Counted from the first letter of the stretch, positions 1 to 8,002 are shown. The stretch: DNA of 64,000 nucleotides from CAVXFB01 sp963760935 (GCA_963760935.1 CAVXFB010000007.1:372001-436000); one strand, 5' to 3'. Numbers and translations: made by a program. Notes: generated by a model from the sequence alone, not told the origin.

Positions 1-1
1 C

Positions 2-391
2 AGGGCCTATTACAACCGCCATGAAGACCATATTCGGGTGCCGTTGCGTGAGCAGTTCACGGCTGGCGAATATTACGAGACGATTTTGCACGAGTTGGCA
101 CATTGGACCGAGCATCCAAACCGACTCGACTTCCACGCCGCAGATCACAAGTACGCCCTTGGCGAACTACGGGCAGAGATCTGTGCTTGCTACCTCGCTG
201 GTGAACTCGGGATACCGAACGCAGATTCGTTGCAGAATCACGCCAGCTACGTGGCAAGCTGGCTGCGGGAAATGAAAAGTGACCCGAAATATATCTTTCA
301 AGCGGCTGCGATGGCGTCAAAGGCCAGCGACTTCATCTTATCGTTCAGCCGCACCGAAGTGCCCGAGCCGGAAGAAGCCTTGGCTGAATAG
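2..391 (+). CDS. ArdC-like antirestriction zincin, C-terminal part
   Basis: The gene enters the window already open, so only its last 129 codons are visible. They contain the zinc-protease signature HELAHWTEHPNRL, in which HExxH would supply two zinc ligands and the catalytic Glu. A downstream ALGELRAE segment could provide the third ligand region. This matches the C-terminal metallopeptidase half of plasmid ArdC and DUF1738-type proteins, whose N-terminal half binds single-stranded DNA and which help incoming DNA escape restriction. That N-terminal half lies outside the window. The location beside other plasmid-like genes fits. Reading past the TAG stop, the same frame stays open to a second stop at 454, inside the first TGACACCGACTA repeat. 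Confidence 0.8.
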   Translation, partial: RAYYNRHEDHIRVPLREQFTAGEYYETILHELAHWTEHPNRLDFHAADHKYALGELRAEICACYLAGELGIPNADSLQNHASYVASWLREMKSDPKYIFQAAAMASKASDFILSFSRTEVPEPEEALAE

Positions 392-650
392 TTCTCCCGT
401 GTGAGTGGAGTGGCAACTCGTCGTTGCCGCTCCACCTTTTCTGACACCGACTAAGTCTTTGTCCCGTGGGACGAGCCGAGTGCGGAGTGCCTGAGATGAT
501 CGTGACGACGCTTCAGCTTTGACGACCACTGCACACAGCAAGGGAACCGGCCACTGGGTGGCCAACGGTCTCCGGCTTCCGCTGCACATGCAAAGGCTCG
601 AAGCTCCGTCCGGTCATCGACGGCGCTCCCCTCGGCCACTTTGACACCGA

Positions 651-833
651 CTACGACGGCAATGGGTGATCGGGTACTGCCGGAAGCACGACGATCAGTA
701 ACGTGGCGATGGGACCAAGCAGCAGCGAGATGAGCCACCATAGCAGACCGCTTCGGCCCTTGGATTGAGCGAGGCCCGCGTTGATGAGCGACAGAGTTCC
801 CAAACCTACAAAGAACTGGGTCTGTCCTTGCAT
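651..833 (-). CDS. Small hydrophobic membrane protein
   Basis: This 60-residue protein starts MQGQTQFFVGLG and has a C-terminal hydrophobic stretch containing KGRSGLLWWLISLLLGPIA. The KGRS..W...LLGPIA pattern is common in small, otherwise uncharacterised bacterial membrane proteins. I chose ATG 833 because AAAGGAA on the minus strand lies seven bases upstream; ATG 839 is also possible but sits one base from that site. It runs against the flanking plus-strand genes. No function is recognised. One or two membrane passes are predicted by eye. Confidence 0.5.
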   Translation of the reverse strand: MQGQTQFFVGLGTLSLINAGLAQSKGRSGLLWWLISLLLGPIATLLIVVLPAVPDHPLPS

Positions 834-960
834 GGTCATATTCCTTTCTTGGCACGGGGAAACAGCGGCTCCATTATATGTCGGCGAACCGGCATTGGAA
901 CAGTTCGCTGACACCGACTACGTCGCCGTTGAGGAAGCGAAACGAACGGGAGAACAAATC

Positions 961-1554
961 ATGCGACTTGGCGAAATGACCTTGAAAGAGGCGGCAAAGG
1001 CAGCGGCAGGGAATTGGCAGGACTTCGACTGCTTCTGCTGGCACGACAAACCCCACGATGCCGAGCAGTGGGCCATCGTCTACACGCAGAACCGTGACAG
1101 CGACCTCCTTGACCAAAGCAACGCCGCCGCAATTGGCAAGGCGATGCAGCCGTTTATCGAAAACGGCGACGTAGTGCCCGAGCACCATCACCACTGGGCC
1201 TGCGGCTGGGTCGAGGGCTATTCGATCCGGGTCTTGCGCCGTGGCCGTATCACCAAAGCGTTCCGCTCGTATCACGCCCTGGCCCAGCGGCTCGTCCATT
1301 ATCCCGTGCTTGACGAACAGGACTATAGCAGCCGGGAATATGAGGCGACCATCAGCAACTTGGCCGATGCAGCCTGGAAACTAAAGAACAATTATGAGTT
1401 GCCGACGAACTGGGAAGCGGCGGTCTATTCGTGGTTTGCCGACAACGATAACACTGCCATTGAGAACTGCGATGACCGAGGCGGTTATCCGACCGAGGAT
1501 CAGCTTCGGAGGGCATTTGAGGCATTGAGCTACAAGCAAATGGAACTCGTGTAA
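961..1554 (+). CDS. Hypothetical protein of plasmid-like region
   Basis: A 197-residue soluble protein of unknown function. The frame is open back to 781, but that part overlaps the minus-strand small membrane gene. ATG 961 has CGGGAG eight bases upstream, so I take it as the start. Visible features are a Cys/Trp-rich stretch near the N-terminus (DFDCFCWHD), an HHHHW cluster near residue 79 that could bind metal, and several acidic patches. One TGACACCGACTA repeat lies just upstream at 909. The size, orientation and neighbours suggest accessory cargo of a plasmid or ICE. No family is claimed. Confidence 0.6.
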   Translation: MRLGEMTLKEAAKAAAGNWQDFDCFCWHDKPHDAEQWAIVYTQNRDSDLLDQSNAAAIGKAMQPFIENGDVVPEHHHHWACGWVEGYSIRVLRRGRITKAFRSYHALAQRLVHYPVLDEQDYSSREYEATISNLADAAWKLKNNYELPTNWEAAVYSWFADNDNTAIENCDDRGGYPTEDQLRRAFEALSYKQMELV

Positions 1555-1608
1555 AGGCACGAGTTGGGGCACGGAGGCCCTGCTGCTGACACCGACTTAG
1601 GGAGACGA

Positions 1609-1788
1609 ATGATGAACGTTGCAGATCTGATTGAGAAATTGAAAGCCCTCCCACCAGAAGCCCAGGTTCGGGCTCGCATTCCCAACGAGATCGTCCATCG
1701 TGAGAGCTACGACGTGGAGTTCGAGATTCTCGACGTGGTCGTGGACAAGGAAGCTGGAGACGTGTTCTGCGTGGGTGACACCGACTAA
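1609..1788 (+). CDS. Small hypothetical protein ending GDTD
   Basis: A 59-residue protein (MMNVADLIEKLKALPPE...), with an amphipathic N-terminal helix followed by beta-like segments rich in Val, Glu and Asp. The start is supported by AGGGAG seven bases upstream of two adjacent ATG codons. Its last four codons and stop are part of a TGACACCGACTAAG repeat copy. That copy also supplies the AAGGAGG ribosome-binding site of the next gene, so the two genes are probably translated together. Function unknown. Confidence 0.6.
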   Translation: MMNVADLIEKLKALPPEAQVRARIPNEIVHRESYDVEFEILDVVVDKEAGDVFCVGDTD

Positions 1789-1799
1789 GGAGGCGAACG

Positions 1800-2000
1800 A
1801 TGAAAACCATACGGCTGTTCGACATTCAGTGGGACACCGATGGAAGAAATCCCGAGGCGTTGGGCTTGCCCAGCGAGCACCTTGCAGTCGTCGAGGACGA
1901 CTTCGATCCTGAGGAACAGGCGGCGGATCTTCTGTCGGACGAGTTTGGATTCTGCGTGCTGGGGTGCTCGTTCGCTGTGGTTCAGGCTGACACCAAGTAG
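1800..2000 (+). CDS. Small acidic hypothetical protein
   Basis: A 66-residue acidic protein (MKTIRLFDIQWDTDG...) with a strong ribosome-binding site (AAGGAGG, seven bases before ATG). The opening MKTIRLFDI.WDTDG followed by an acidic helix and a DLLSDEFGFCV segment resembles a family of small planctomycete proteins of unknown role that I recall but cannot name. It ends QADTK, encoded by a variant of the local TGACACC repeat. It lies between another small protein and the P-loop ATPase, all on the plus strand. Confidence 0.6.
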   Translation: MKTIRLFDIQWDTDGRNPEALGLPSEHLAVVEDDFDPEEQAADLLSDEFGFCVLGCSFAVVQADTK

Positions 2001-2034
2001 TTGGCCGGGCAAATGAAACAACGGAGAAACGAAG

Positions 2035-2775
2035 ATGGATTCCGCAGATAGCGTCTTAACGAACGATGGTCTGACAGCCCTGGAGCATCGTCAGCAGACC
2101 CTCTCTCACATGGTGAAAATGGTTGCAAGGAAGATCAGCCACGCCCTTTTTGTGTTTGGGTCGCAAGGCGGATTGGGCAAAAGCAGGACCATCCTCCGCA
2201 CGCTCGACGAAGAAGGCACGACGCCGGTCCTCGTCAACAGCCATGTGACGCCGCTGGCCTTGTACTCCATTTTCTATCAGCACCGGGATGAGGCGATTAT
2301 TTTCTTGGATGACGTAGACAGCATATTCGGCTCGATGCCACACCTTGGCCTTCTGCGGTCGGCACTTTGGGGCAACCCCCGAACCGTGACCTACGGGTCG
2401 AGTCAGTTGCCCAGCGATTTGCCCCCGAGTTTCGAGTTCACGTCCAGAGTGATCGTTGCTGCCAACGTGATTCCGAAACGCAATGATGCTTTTCTTGCCG
2501 TTTTGTCTCGCTGTGATATTTTCGAATTATCGGCCAACAACGCCGAGGTACTCGACTTGATGCGGGCGGTTTCGGCCAAGGGCTTCTCGGGTCTCACCCC
2601 TGACGATTGCGAAACGGTGATCTCGTATATCGCTGAAAACTCCGAAGATCGTCAACTTTCAATGCGGCTCCTCGGGCCGAGCCTTAGGAAACTGCAATAT
2701 GCTCGTTCCGAGGGCCTTGATTGGCGACCACTGGTCAAGTCCCAACTACAGACCCTAGTGGGCGTTCAAGGCTGA
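2035..2775 (+). CDS. P-loop ATPase (AAA-like), 3' end altered by IS630
   Basis: A 246-residue nucleotide-binding protein. Walker A is GSQGGLGKS at about residues 42-50, and Walker B is AIIFLDDVD at about 87-95. A sensor-like VIVAAN and an arginine-containing LSRCDIF segment follow. This fits phage and plasmid AAA-like ATPases that remodel or load proteins on DNA; the exact role is unknown. GGAG precedes the ATG. The last six codons and the stop come from the inserted IS630 left end (from 2758). Removing the IS and one TA extends the frame by about 14 residues to a TAA at 4036, so the original C-terminus was slightly different. Confidence 0.75.
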   Translation: MDSADSVLTNDGLTALEHRQQTLSHMVKMVARKISHALFVFGSQGGLGKSRTILRTLDEEGTTPVLVNSHVTPLALYSIFYQHRDEAIIFLDDVDSIFGSMPHLGLLRSALWGNPRTVTYGSSQLPSDLPPSFEFTSRVIVAANVIPKRNDAFLAVLSRCDIFELSANNAEVLDLMRAVSAKGFSGLTPDDCETVISYIAENSEDRQLSMRLLGPSLRKLQYARSEGLDWRPLVKSQLQTLVGVQG

Positions 2776-2780
2776 GTTGA
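2758..2780 (+). repeat. IS630 left terminal inverted repeat
   Basis: This end begins GTGGGCGTTCAAGGCTGAG. It matches the reverse complement of 3970-3992 at about 17 of 23 positions. Confidence 0.85.
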
Positions 2781-2842
2781 CTTGTTTACTGTTTTCGATT
2801 ATGCCTTCTCCTGTCTTGGATGATTCAAACAGGAGAGGGATT

Positions 2843-3984
2843 ATGGGCAAGGAAGCCAAGCACGTCGTTCGGCTGAAAGTCGAAGATCGAGAATGGTTGC
2901 AGTCGCTGCTGCGTAAGGGAGGCCAGAGCGAATCGCTCTTGAAACGGGCGCGAGTGTTGCTCAAGGCCGACCAGTCGCAGCAGGGGCCGGGGTGGAGCGA
3001 CGAACGAATTGCCGAGTTTGCCGAGGTCGGGCTGTCTACGGTGTACCGTGTGCGGCAACGCTTTGTGGAAGACGGAGCGGCAGCGGCTGTCTGCCGCCAG
3101 AGGGCGGAAGGCCGACAGTATCGCAAGTTGGACGGCGAACAAGAAGCGCGTCTGATAGCGTTGGCGTGCAGCCAAGCGCCGGAGGGCCGGAACCGTTGGA
3201 CACTGCACCTGTTGGCCGACCGCTTGGTGGCCTTGCAAATCGTGGACGACATCAGCCATGAATGCGTACGTAGCACGCTTAAAAAAACGAACTTAAGCCT
3301 CACTTGAGAGAGCAATGGGTGATTCCACCCCAGCAGAATGCCGACTTTGTGGCGGCGATGGAAGACGTGCTGGAGGTGTACAAGCGGCCCTATGATCCGC
3401 GACGGCCGCAAGTGTGTTTCGACGAGCAGAGCAAGCAGTTGGTGCGAGACACACGGCCTGTTTTGCCATGCGAGCCGGGACAACCACAACGGGTCGACTA
3501 CGAGTACGAGCGAAATGGCACGGCCAACTTGTTTATGTTTTTCGAGCCGTTGGGAGGCCAACGCCACGTTAAGGTGACTGATCGACGCACCAAGATTGAC
3601 TTCGCCCAAGTGATTCGGGAGTTGGTGGACGAACACTATCCCGAGGCGGAAAAGATCGTGTTGGTGATGGACAACTTGAATACCCACAAGCCGGCGTCCC
3701 TGTACGAAGCGTTTGAGCCGGCCGAGGCGCGTCGGTTAGTTGAACGGCTGGAGATCCATTACACGCCGAAACATGGAAGCTGGCTGAACATGGCGGAGAC
3801 GGAGTTGAGCATTCTCACGAAACAATGCCTGGATCGTCGCATCCCCGATCAGCCCATGCTCATTCGGGAGGTAGCTGCTTGGGAAACGGATCGTAACGCC
3901 GCGGATTGTACCATCGACTGGCGGTTCACGACTGACGACGCAAGGATCAAACTCAAACGCCTCTACCCATCAATTCAGGCTTGA
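2843..3984 (+). CDS. IS630 transposase, two frames joined by -1 frameshift
   Basis: The first frame (2843-3307) encodes the N-terminal helix-turn-helix region. The second (to 3984) encodes the DDE_3 catalytic core: first Asp in VCFDEQSKQ, second Asp in VLVMDNLNTH, and Glu in GSWLNMAETE. At 3281-3287 a run of seven A lies in the zero frame as AAA AAA ACG. Slipping back one base there yields TLKKNELKPHLREQW, the conserved IS630 linker, and a product of about 380 residues. The start ATG 2843 follows GGAGAGGG. I therefore read this as programmed frameshifting rather than decay. The element appears intact and could be active. Confidence 0.85.
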
Positions 3985-3992
3985 AGAGGCAC
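3970..3992 (-). repeat. IS630 right terminal inverted repeat
   Basis: Partner of the left end at 2758-2780; the TA at 3993-3994 borders it. Confidence 0.85.
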
Positions 3993-4347
3993 TAGCTTCC
4001 AGGAGCTTCACCTTCGTCGGAAATGCCAATCGGTAATCAACAGCCGTCCACGCCTCCCCTCGCTCCTCCGCCAATCGCCCAATGTAGCCTTTATCGTATC
4101 TCGTAACTCGGGCATCAAACGAGACCACATCGCCTTTATGCAATTCACCGAGTGCAGCGAACTGGCTGCCCTTGGTGAGCCAGAGATGGTCCGTAACGAT
4201 CTCACCTGTATCGTCTCGTGTCACGTTTCGCAGCAGCAACGTATCGATTGGCGGATGTGCTTTGAATCCCGGTTTGCTGCCATATCGCTCGAAAACGCCC
4301 CGAAAACTCATGCGCTGACGATTGATTGATTTCAACTTGGTTCGCAT
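3970..4347 (-). CDS. Conserved hypothetical, C-terminus replaced by IS630 end
   Basis: A 125-residue protein with the pattern RGVFERYGSK..., TLLLRNV, TDHLWLTKG, FAALGELHKGDVVSFDARV and YDKGYIG. It looks like a small beta-rich, possibly OB-like fold seen in plasmid and phage neighbourhoods. The function is unknown and the fold is a guess from the alternating hydrophobic pattern. It is the last gene of a minus-strand run and starts one base after the upstream zinc-ribbon gene stops. Its last eight residues (ASASSSLN) and stop codon are encoded by the IS630 right end, so the native C-terminus has been replaced. Confidence 0.6.
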   Translation of the reverse strand: MRTKLKSINRQRMSFRGVFERYGSKPGFKAHPPIDTLLLRNVTRDDTGEIVTDHLWLTKGSQFAALGELHKGDVVSFDARVTRYDKGYIGRLAEERGEAWTAVDYRLAFPTKVKLLEASASSSLN

Positions 4348-4348
4348 G

Positions 4349-5239
4349 CTAAAACCCCTCTTTCCGCCAGTTCACGTGTCCCGCCTCAACAACCTCCCAG
4401 CGTCCAATAATCTCGTCTTGTTCATGCTGCGGACCGATGTTGATCATTGGCGACGTGTCTTCCAAAATCTCCTGCAGCGTATGCCTATACGTGCCACCTA
4501 AATTCATACGTTCTCGTATCTCTTGCAAAACGTACAGCGATTCTTCTTGGTAGTGGTCATCGAGACGGTGCCATGGCGTGTGGGCTATTTGCAGGGCTTC
4601 CTGCCGTGTTGTTGCCGTTCGCAAGAGATATAGCCGATACCTCTCGGCCTCTCTTCTGACTCGTGCCAACCGTTGATAAATCTCATTGGGAGTGTCCAAT
4701 GGCTGTATCGTCATTGCCGCCGATTCCTCCTGCCTTCGCCTGGGACATCTATCTCGAATAGACCTTTTCATTTTCACCACAGCCTTGAAGAACGTTCTTG
4801 TCAGCCATCTAAGTGCAACCGGCCTTCGGTAATAGGCGGCGATACGAGCACTTCCTTCGTCTTCCTTATCGTACGGTTGGAATCCCAGTCGCTCGCAGCG
4901 TTCTAGCCACTTGCCATCGCAGTGTAAGCACTCTGCCAAGAACTGTTTTGCCTCATCGAGCCACGTGTGCTCCCAATCGAGAGTGCCACAATAGGGACAG
5001 TGGCCGTTGACCGCAAAGCTCGAATTCCATCCCAATGCATCAAAGTCGGGTTGGTTGAGCGGCACGTAATCGACCCCCTGGTACAGGTCCCACCACCGAT
5101 TCTTGCATGTGTTGCAGCATGCAACATATGACTCACCCTCGGGGTCAAAATATGAATTGTGCCACGATTCCGAGCCACAATATGGGCAAAGGTACAATTC
5201 TGCAAAGGCTTGGTTCCATCGTCTTGTAACGGTATTCAT
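4349..5239 (-). CDS. Double zinc-ribbon hypothetical protein
   Basis: A 296-residue protein with two CxxC...CxxC zinc ribbons in its first third: Cys18/21/42/45 (CPYCGS, CNTCK) and Cys81/84/104/107 (CPYCGT, CLHCD). The two ribbons are related to each other, each followed by a Trp-rich segment, which suggests internal duplication. The remainder is basic then helical (RRVREAERYRLYLLR..) with no recognised domain. Zinc ribbons of this spacing usually contact nucleic acid or protein partners. It belongs to the minus-strand run between 7854 and 3970. The ribosome-binding site is weak, so the start is moderately certain. Confidence 0.6.
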   Translation of the reverse strand: MNTVTRRWNQAFAELYLCPYCGSESWHNSYFDPEGESYVACCNTCKNRWWDLYQGVDYVPLNQPDFDALGWNSSFAVNGHCPYCGTLDWEHTWLDEAKQFLAECLHCDGKWLERCERLGFQPYDKEDEGSARIAAYYRRPVALRWLTRTFFKAVVKMKRSIRDRCPRRRQEESAAMTIQPLDTPNEIYQRLARVRREAERYRLYLLRTATTRQEALQIAHTPWHRLDDHYQEESLYVLQEIRERMNLGGTYRHTLQEILEDTSPMINIGPQHEQDEIIGRWEVVEAGHVNWRKEGF

Positions 5240-5271
5240 TTGCTACTCGTTTCTTATTGATTAGACGGCCA

Positions 5272-5664
5272 CTATCCCATCCAAATCGCCTTCTCCGGCT
5301 CGTGCCCTTTGCAGTCGCACATAATTCGCTGCCCGCCGCAGAGCGAGCACCGCTCCACATCGCACCCATTGGTGTGTGGCTGGCCGATTTGGACGCCGCA
5401 GTCGGGGCACTTCTCGTCCATCACTTGCTTACACATGACCTTACCCCTTTCCAATGGTCCACTCGGCACTATGTCGTCATCAGAAGCACACCGTTTTTCC
5501 AAGCACTTGGAACATATCCAGTCCGCTTCCACCTCGCTGTTTTTGGACTGCGGCAACCGAACCACGTCGGTCGCAGTGCCGTTACAGATGTTGACGCAAG
5601 TAAATAGCCCATGGGCGCAATTATGATCGCCGTACTGGATAAGCTGTGTTCTTTTGTTACTCAC
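5272..5664 (-). CDS. Zinc-ribbon hypothetical, GTG start overlapping upstream stop
   Basis: A 130-residue Cys-rich protein. The C-terminal part carries CPDCGV, HTNGCDVERC, CSLCGG and MCDC, consistent with one or two zinc ribbons. Another CSKC..C cluster lies mid-protein. The frame is open further upstream, but I take GTG 5664: it overlaps the upstream stop as GTGAGTAA and has AGAGGC ahead of it, so translation is probably coupled. The end pattern (cysteine ribbon, then GHEPEKAIW) resembles small planctomycete plasmid proteins. Function unknown. Confidence 0.55.
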   Translation of the reverse strand: MSNKRTQLIQYGDHNCAHGLFTCVNICNGTATDVVRLPQSKNSEVEADWICSKCLEKRCASDDDIVPSGPLERGKVMCKQVMDEKCPDCGVQIGQPHTNGCDVERCSLCGGQRIMCDCKGHEPEKAIWMG

Positions 5665-5908
5665 GATTGCCTCTGGAACGGCTCCGGGCCACGACGTGGT
5701 GCCTGCGGCAAAGCTGTATGCCGTCGTTTTCGACCGACACGAGAAGCTCGCCAATGCCCTTGCTAACGCTTTGAGACTCCTCGTCGTAGACTCGCAGCCG
5801 ATTGTCGCAGACCAAGCTCAGCAGCAACTGAGCGATGTCGTCGAGACTGAGCGTGAACGCCATACCGTCTCTACTAAATTTCCAGGTTGGATTACAAGTT
5901 ATCTTCAT
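5657..5908 (-). CDS. Small hypothetical protein
   Basis: An 83-residue protein (MKITCNPTWKFSRDG...) with a predicted beta-alpha-beta pattern (LSLDDIAQLLLSLVCDNRLRVYDEESQ). It ends in an Arg-rich tail. Its TAA is embedded in the start of the following gene, which marks them as an operon pair. No recognised family. Confidence 0.5.
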   Translation of the reverse strand: MKITCNPTWKFSRDGMAFTLSLDDIAQLLLSLVCDNRLRVYDEESQSVSKGIGELLVSVENDGIQLCRRHHVVARSRSRGNRE

Positions 5909-5992
5909 GTTCCTCTCCTATAGCGTGTTTGTGAGCGGCTCTGCTAATCAGCATCGTCGCATTCCGTCATCGTGCCCGCCACAATGGCGGTG

Positions 5993-6280
5993 CTACTCAT
6001 CTGGATTCTCTTCCAGAAAACGCAGACATCCTCCGGCAAAGGCAGCAACGGCCTTTGCCTGCTCATCCTCGTCGAGCAGCAACATGTCGGACAGATCGAG
6101 ATGGCACCTTGACTGCACTCGCAAGATCCCTTTCGCCAAATCTCTAGCTGCCCGCTCCAAATCTCGACTCAGACTGTACGCTGCGAACTCGTTTGCATTA
6201 CCCGCATTGATTGTCGATGCTAGCCGCTCGGCTGCTTTGTATCCCAATTCCACAAATCGCTTCACATCTTCGTTCTTCAT
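5993..6280 (-). CDS. Small all-helical hypothetical protein
   Basis: A 95-residue protein with an excellent ribosome-binding site (AAGAAAGGA upstream of ATG 6280). It appears wholly helical, rich in Ala, Leu, Glu and Arg, with regularly spaced hydrophobics (RFVELGYKAAERLAS, RDLERAARDLAKGIL). It may form a helical bundle or a partner-binding protein. It sits in the minus-strand run with the zinc-ribbon genes. No function is recognised. Confidence 0.6.
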   Translation of the reverse strand: MKNEDVKRFVELGYKAAERLASTINAGNANEFAAYSLSRDLERAARDLAKGILRVQSRCHLDLSDMLLLDEDEQAKAVAAFAGGCLRFLEENPDE

Positions 6281-6322
6281 GATCTAATCCTTTCTTCTAG
6301 TTCTTTCACTCCTAAGATTTCT

Positions 6323-7114
6323 TTAATCTGCGGTGGGCGCAGCAAACTTCCAGTAGTCTGCTCGAAGTCCCACTTGTATTCGGTGCCAGCCTTTTCCCGT
6401 TACGTCGGCATGCTGTCCCTTGAGATGACGCAGCAATGGATCTCGTGCGTATAGTCGTTCCCGCACCTGGACGATTTCCGCTGCGTGCAGGACATGCGAG
6501 TCTACGACTGACACACCTTCCGGCGAGTCTTCCACGAACTTCCTTTCACCGGATGGCAGGGAACGCACGGGGACGGCAGCCACGTCACCATGGCGAAGGA
6601 CCCTTGGCAGCTTTTCGATTGGCACCTCGAAGATCCAAGCCCTTGCCGCCTGCACAACATACTCTGGGCTTGGATCACGTCGAATGGCCGCATGGACCGT
6701 GCCCGCTGGAAGCGGATGAGCAAAAGCCTTTTTGGTTCGCTCGTTTCTTCCGATAAGGAAGTAGTTTTTTCGAATCGACGGCCACCAGTTCGTGTGCGCC
6801 TTGGCATATCGGCGAACTTGGACTACGGCCAACGACTGCTTATGGCAGAAGCTGCATCCGTACACGGCGACATTTATCGCCTCGCCCCGACCTTTGTGGT
6901 CGAATGCACATCCGGTTTCCCACGCCGGTGCTTGATGTTCGTCAACGTCGTCCTCTTCCAGTTCTTTAAGTATTCGGTTCGCTTCAGCCCAGCAGCGCCC
7001 CAAAGTGCTGCGATTGGCCCCAGGGCCGACGGTTATTACCAAAGCGCCATACTTGTCCCTCGTCCACGTAACCGTCGCCGTCGATAATGAGTTCTTCTTT
7101 GCTGTAGCTGTCAT
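6323..7114 (-). CDS. Hypothetical protein with CSFC motif, operon gene 2
   Basis: A 263-residue protein. I chose ATG 7114 because GGAGGAACGAC precedes it; the longer frame back to 7198 lacks such a site. Visible features are an N-terminal beta-rich region, a Cys pair (GCSFCHK), a Trp pair (NWWPSIRK), and a C-terminal half with HGDVAAVPVRSLPSGE and VVDSHVLHAAEI followed by HADVTGKGWHRIQVGLRADYW. The C-terminal pattern (RxGDVxxVPV..LP..G, then a conserved SH) resembles small phage and plasmid proteins of unknown role. It lies just downstream of the beta-grasp and winged-helix gene, with 80 bases between the coding regions. Confidence 0.6.
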   Translation of the reverse strand: MTATAKKNSLSTATVTWTRDKYGALVITVGPGANRSTLGRCWAEANRILKELEEDDVDEHQAPAWETGCAFDHKGRGEAINVAVYGCSFCHKQSLAVVQVRRYAKAHTNWWPSIRKNYFLIGRNERTKKAFAHPLPAGTVHAAIRRDPSPEYVVQAARAWIFEVPIEKLPRVLRHGDVAAVPVRSLPSGERKFVEDSPEGVSVVDSHVLHAAEIVQVRERLYARDPLLRHLKGQHADVTGKGWHRIQVGLRADYWKFAAPTAD

Positions 7115-7194
7115 GTCGTTCCTCCGTGACATTGTTCTCCGTATCGTACGCTGATGAGGAAAAGGGAGGAACGAACAATATCGTGCGCAGCTAC

Positions 7195-7854
7195 TCACGA
7201 TGTCGCTGCGTGAATGCGATATCCTTTCTTGCTCACCGTTTCAACGAACTTGCCGATGCCCGAAACATGCCGAATTAGCTTGCGTTGAATTGTCAGGTCG
7301 AGGCGATCATCCCACGGCTCGCCCGGAAACGTTTTCTTTATTTCTGCGGTAGATCGGATTTCGCCCCTTGCTTGGATCAGGCACTTGACGATGAGCCCCA
7401 GTTGCCGTTCCAGATGAAATGCCTTTCCACGAACGATGATGGTCTCAGTGTCCTCATTAACGACGACCGGGATCGTCTGCTGTGGGTGATAGTCGTTGTT
7501 CGCTAGCCATCTCGTCCACGCAGCAACCCCCTCGGCGTCCAATACCGGCTGTGGCGTAAAAGCCAACCCTGCCCCTCTCATCGCTTCAAAGGTTTCTTCG
7601 CCGAATAGCTCAATCACCTCGTCCTCGGACCAATACTCCTGCAGGCCGCCTTTCTGTCCCAAAGTTCTGACAAACTCCAGGCAATCGCCGTCTCGAAGCA
7701 CGTAGGCGTCGTCAACGATCTGACCGTTCACGTAGGCCGAGGCGTCGGGATGGATGTTGAAGACTTCCCGTAGGCTCCTGGCGGCAGCCCTGATAGTGCG
7801 GCCCACAACGGGTAACTGGCTCTCGTTCGAACTGGAAACTATTCTTACCGACAT
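7195..7854 (-). CDS. Beta-grasp (ThiS/MoaD-like) plus winged-helix protein
   Basis: A 219-residue protein starting MSVRIVSSS, with AGGAG seven bases upstream. Residues about 18-70 read as a ubiquitin-like beta-grasp domain: a helix (RTIRAAARSLREVF), then AYVNGQIVDDAYVLRDGDCLEFVR, as in ThiS and MoaD, then QKGG. The C-terminal 75 residues match an OmpR-type winged helix (LIVKCLIQARGEIRSTAEI .. LTIQRKLIR .. VSKKGYRI). The combination is unusual. It could be a DNA-binding regulator with a beta-grasp sensor. It probably leads the minus-strand operon down to 3970. The GG lies inside the protein, so canonical conjugation would need cleavage; none is evident. Confidence 0.6.
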   Translation of the reverse strand: MSVRIVSSSNESQLPVVGRTIRAAARSLREVFNIHPDASAYVNGQIVDDAYVLRDGDCLEFVRTLGQKGGLQEYWSEDEVIELFGEETFEAMRGAGLAFTPQPVLDAEGVAAWTRWLANNDYHPQQTIPVVVNEDTETIIVRGKAFHLERQLGLIVKCLIQARGEIRSTAEIKKTFPGEPWDDRLDLTIQRKLIRHVSGIGKFVETVSKKGYRIHAATS

Positions 7855-8002
7855 GGAAGGCTCCTTTGTTCTGCTGACAAACACGCTGGGCATCCCCCAG
7901 TTAGTCCTTCATTGAGATCCAGGTCCATCCTGGGCTCGGGCGTAGATGGAAGGCCGTTCGGACTTCGCTGCTATGCGTTACGCAGCATGGACGACAGTGT
8001 CC

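Larger units (their letters stand above)
442..2000. repeat. Recurring TGACACCGACTA element between small genes
   Basis: The 14-mer TGACACCGACTAMG or a one-base variant occurs at 442-455, 642-655, 909-922, 1587-1600 and 1776-1789. A shorter relative, TGACACCAAGTAG, lies at 1988-2000. Two copies run straight into the Shine-Dalgarno sequence of the next gene (1587 and 1776). Others end a reading frame as DTD-stop or continue as DTDY. The stretch 392-650 holds two copies and no convincing gene on either strand. Confidence 0.7.
2758..3992 (+). mobile_element. Complete IS630-family insertion sequence, 1235 bp
   Basis: The left end at 2758 and right end at 3992 are imperfect inverted repeats of about 23 bp (core TTCAAG.CTGA.TTGA), each bordered by a TA dinucleotide (2756-2757 and 3993-3994). 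TA duplication is the hallmark of the IS630/Tc1/mariner superfamily. Between the ends lies one two-phase transposase gene. Joining the flanks across one TA restores continuous coding sequence on both sides, so this is a clean insertion. Confidence 0.9.
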
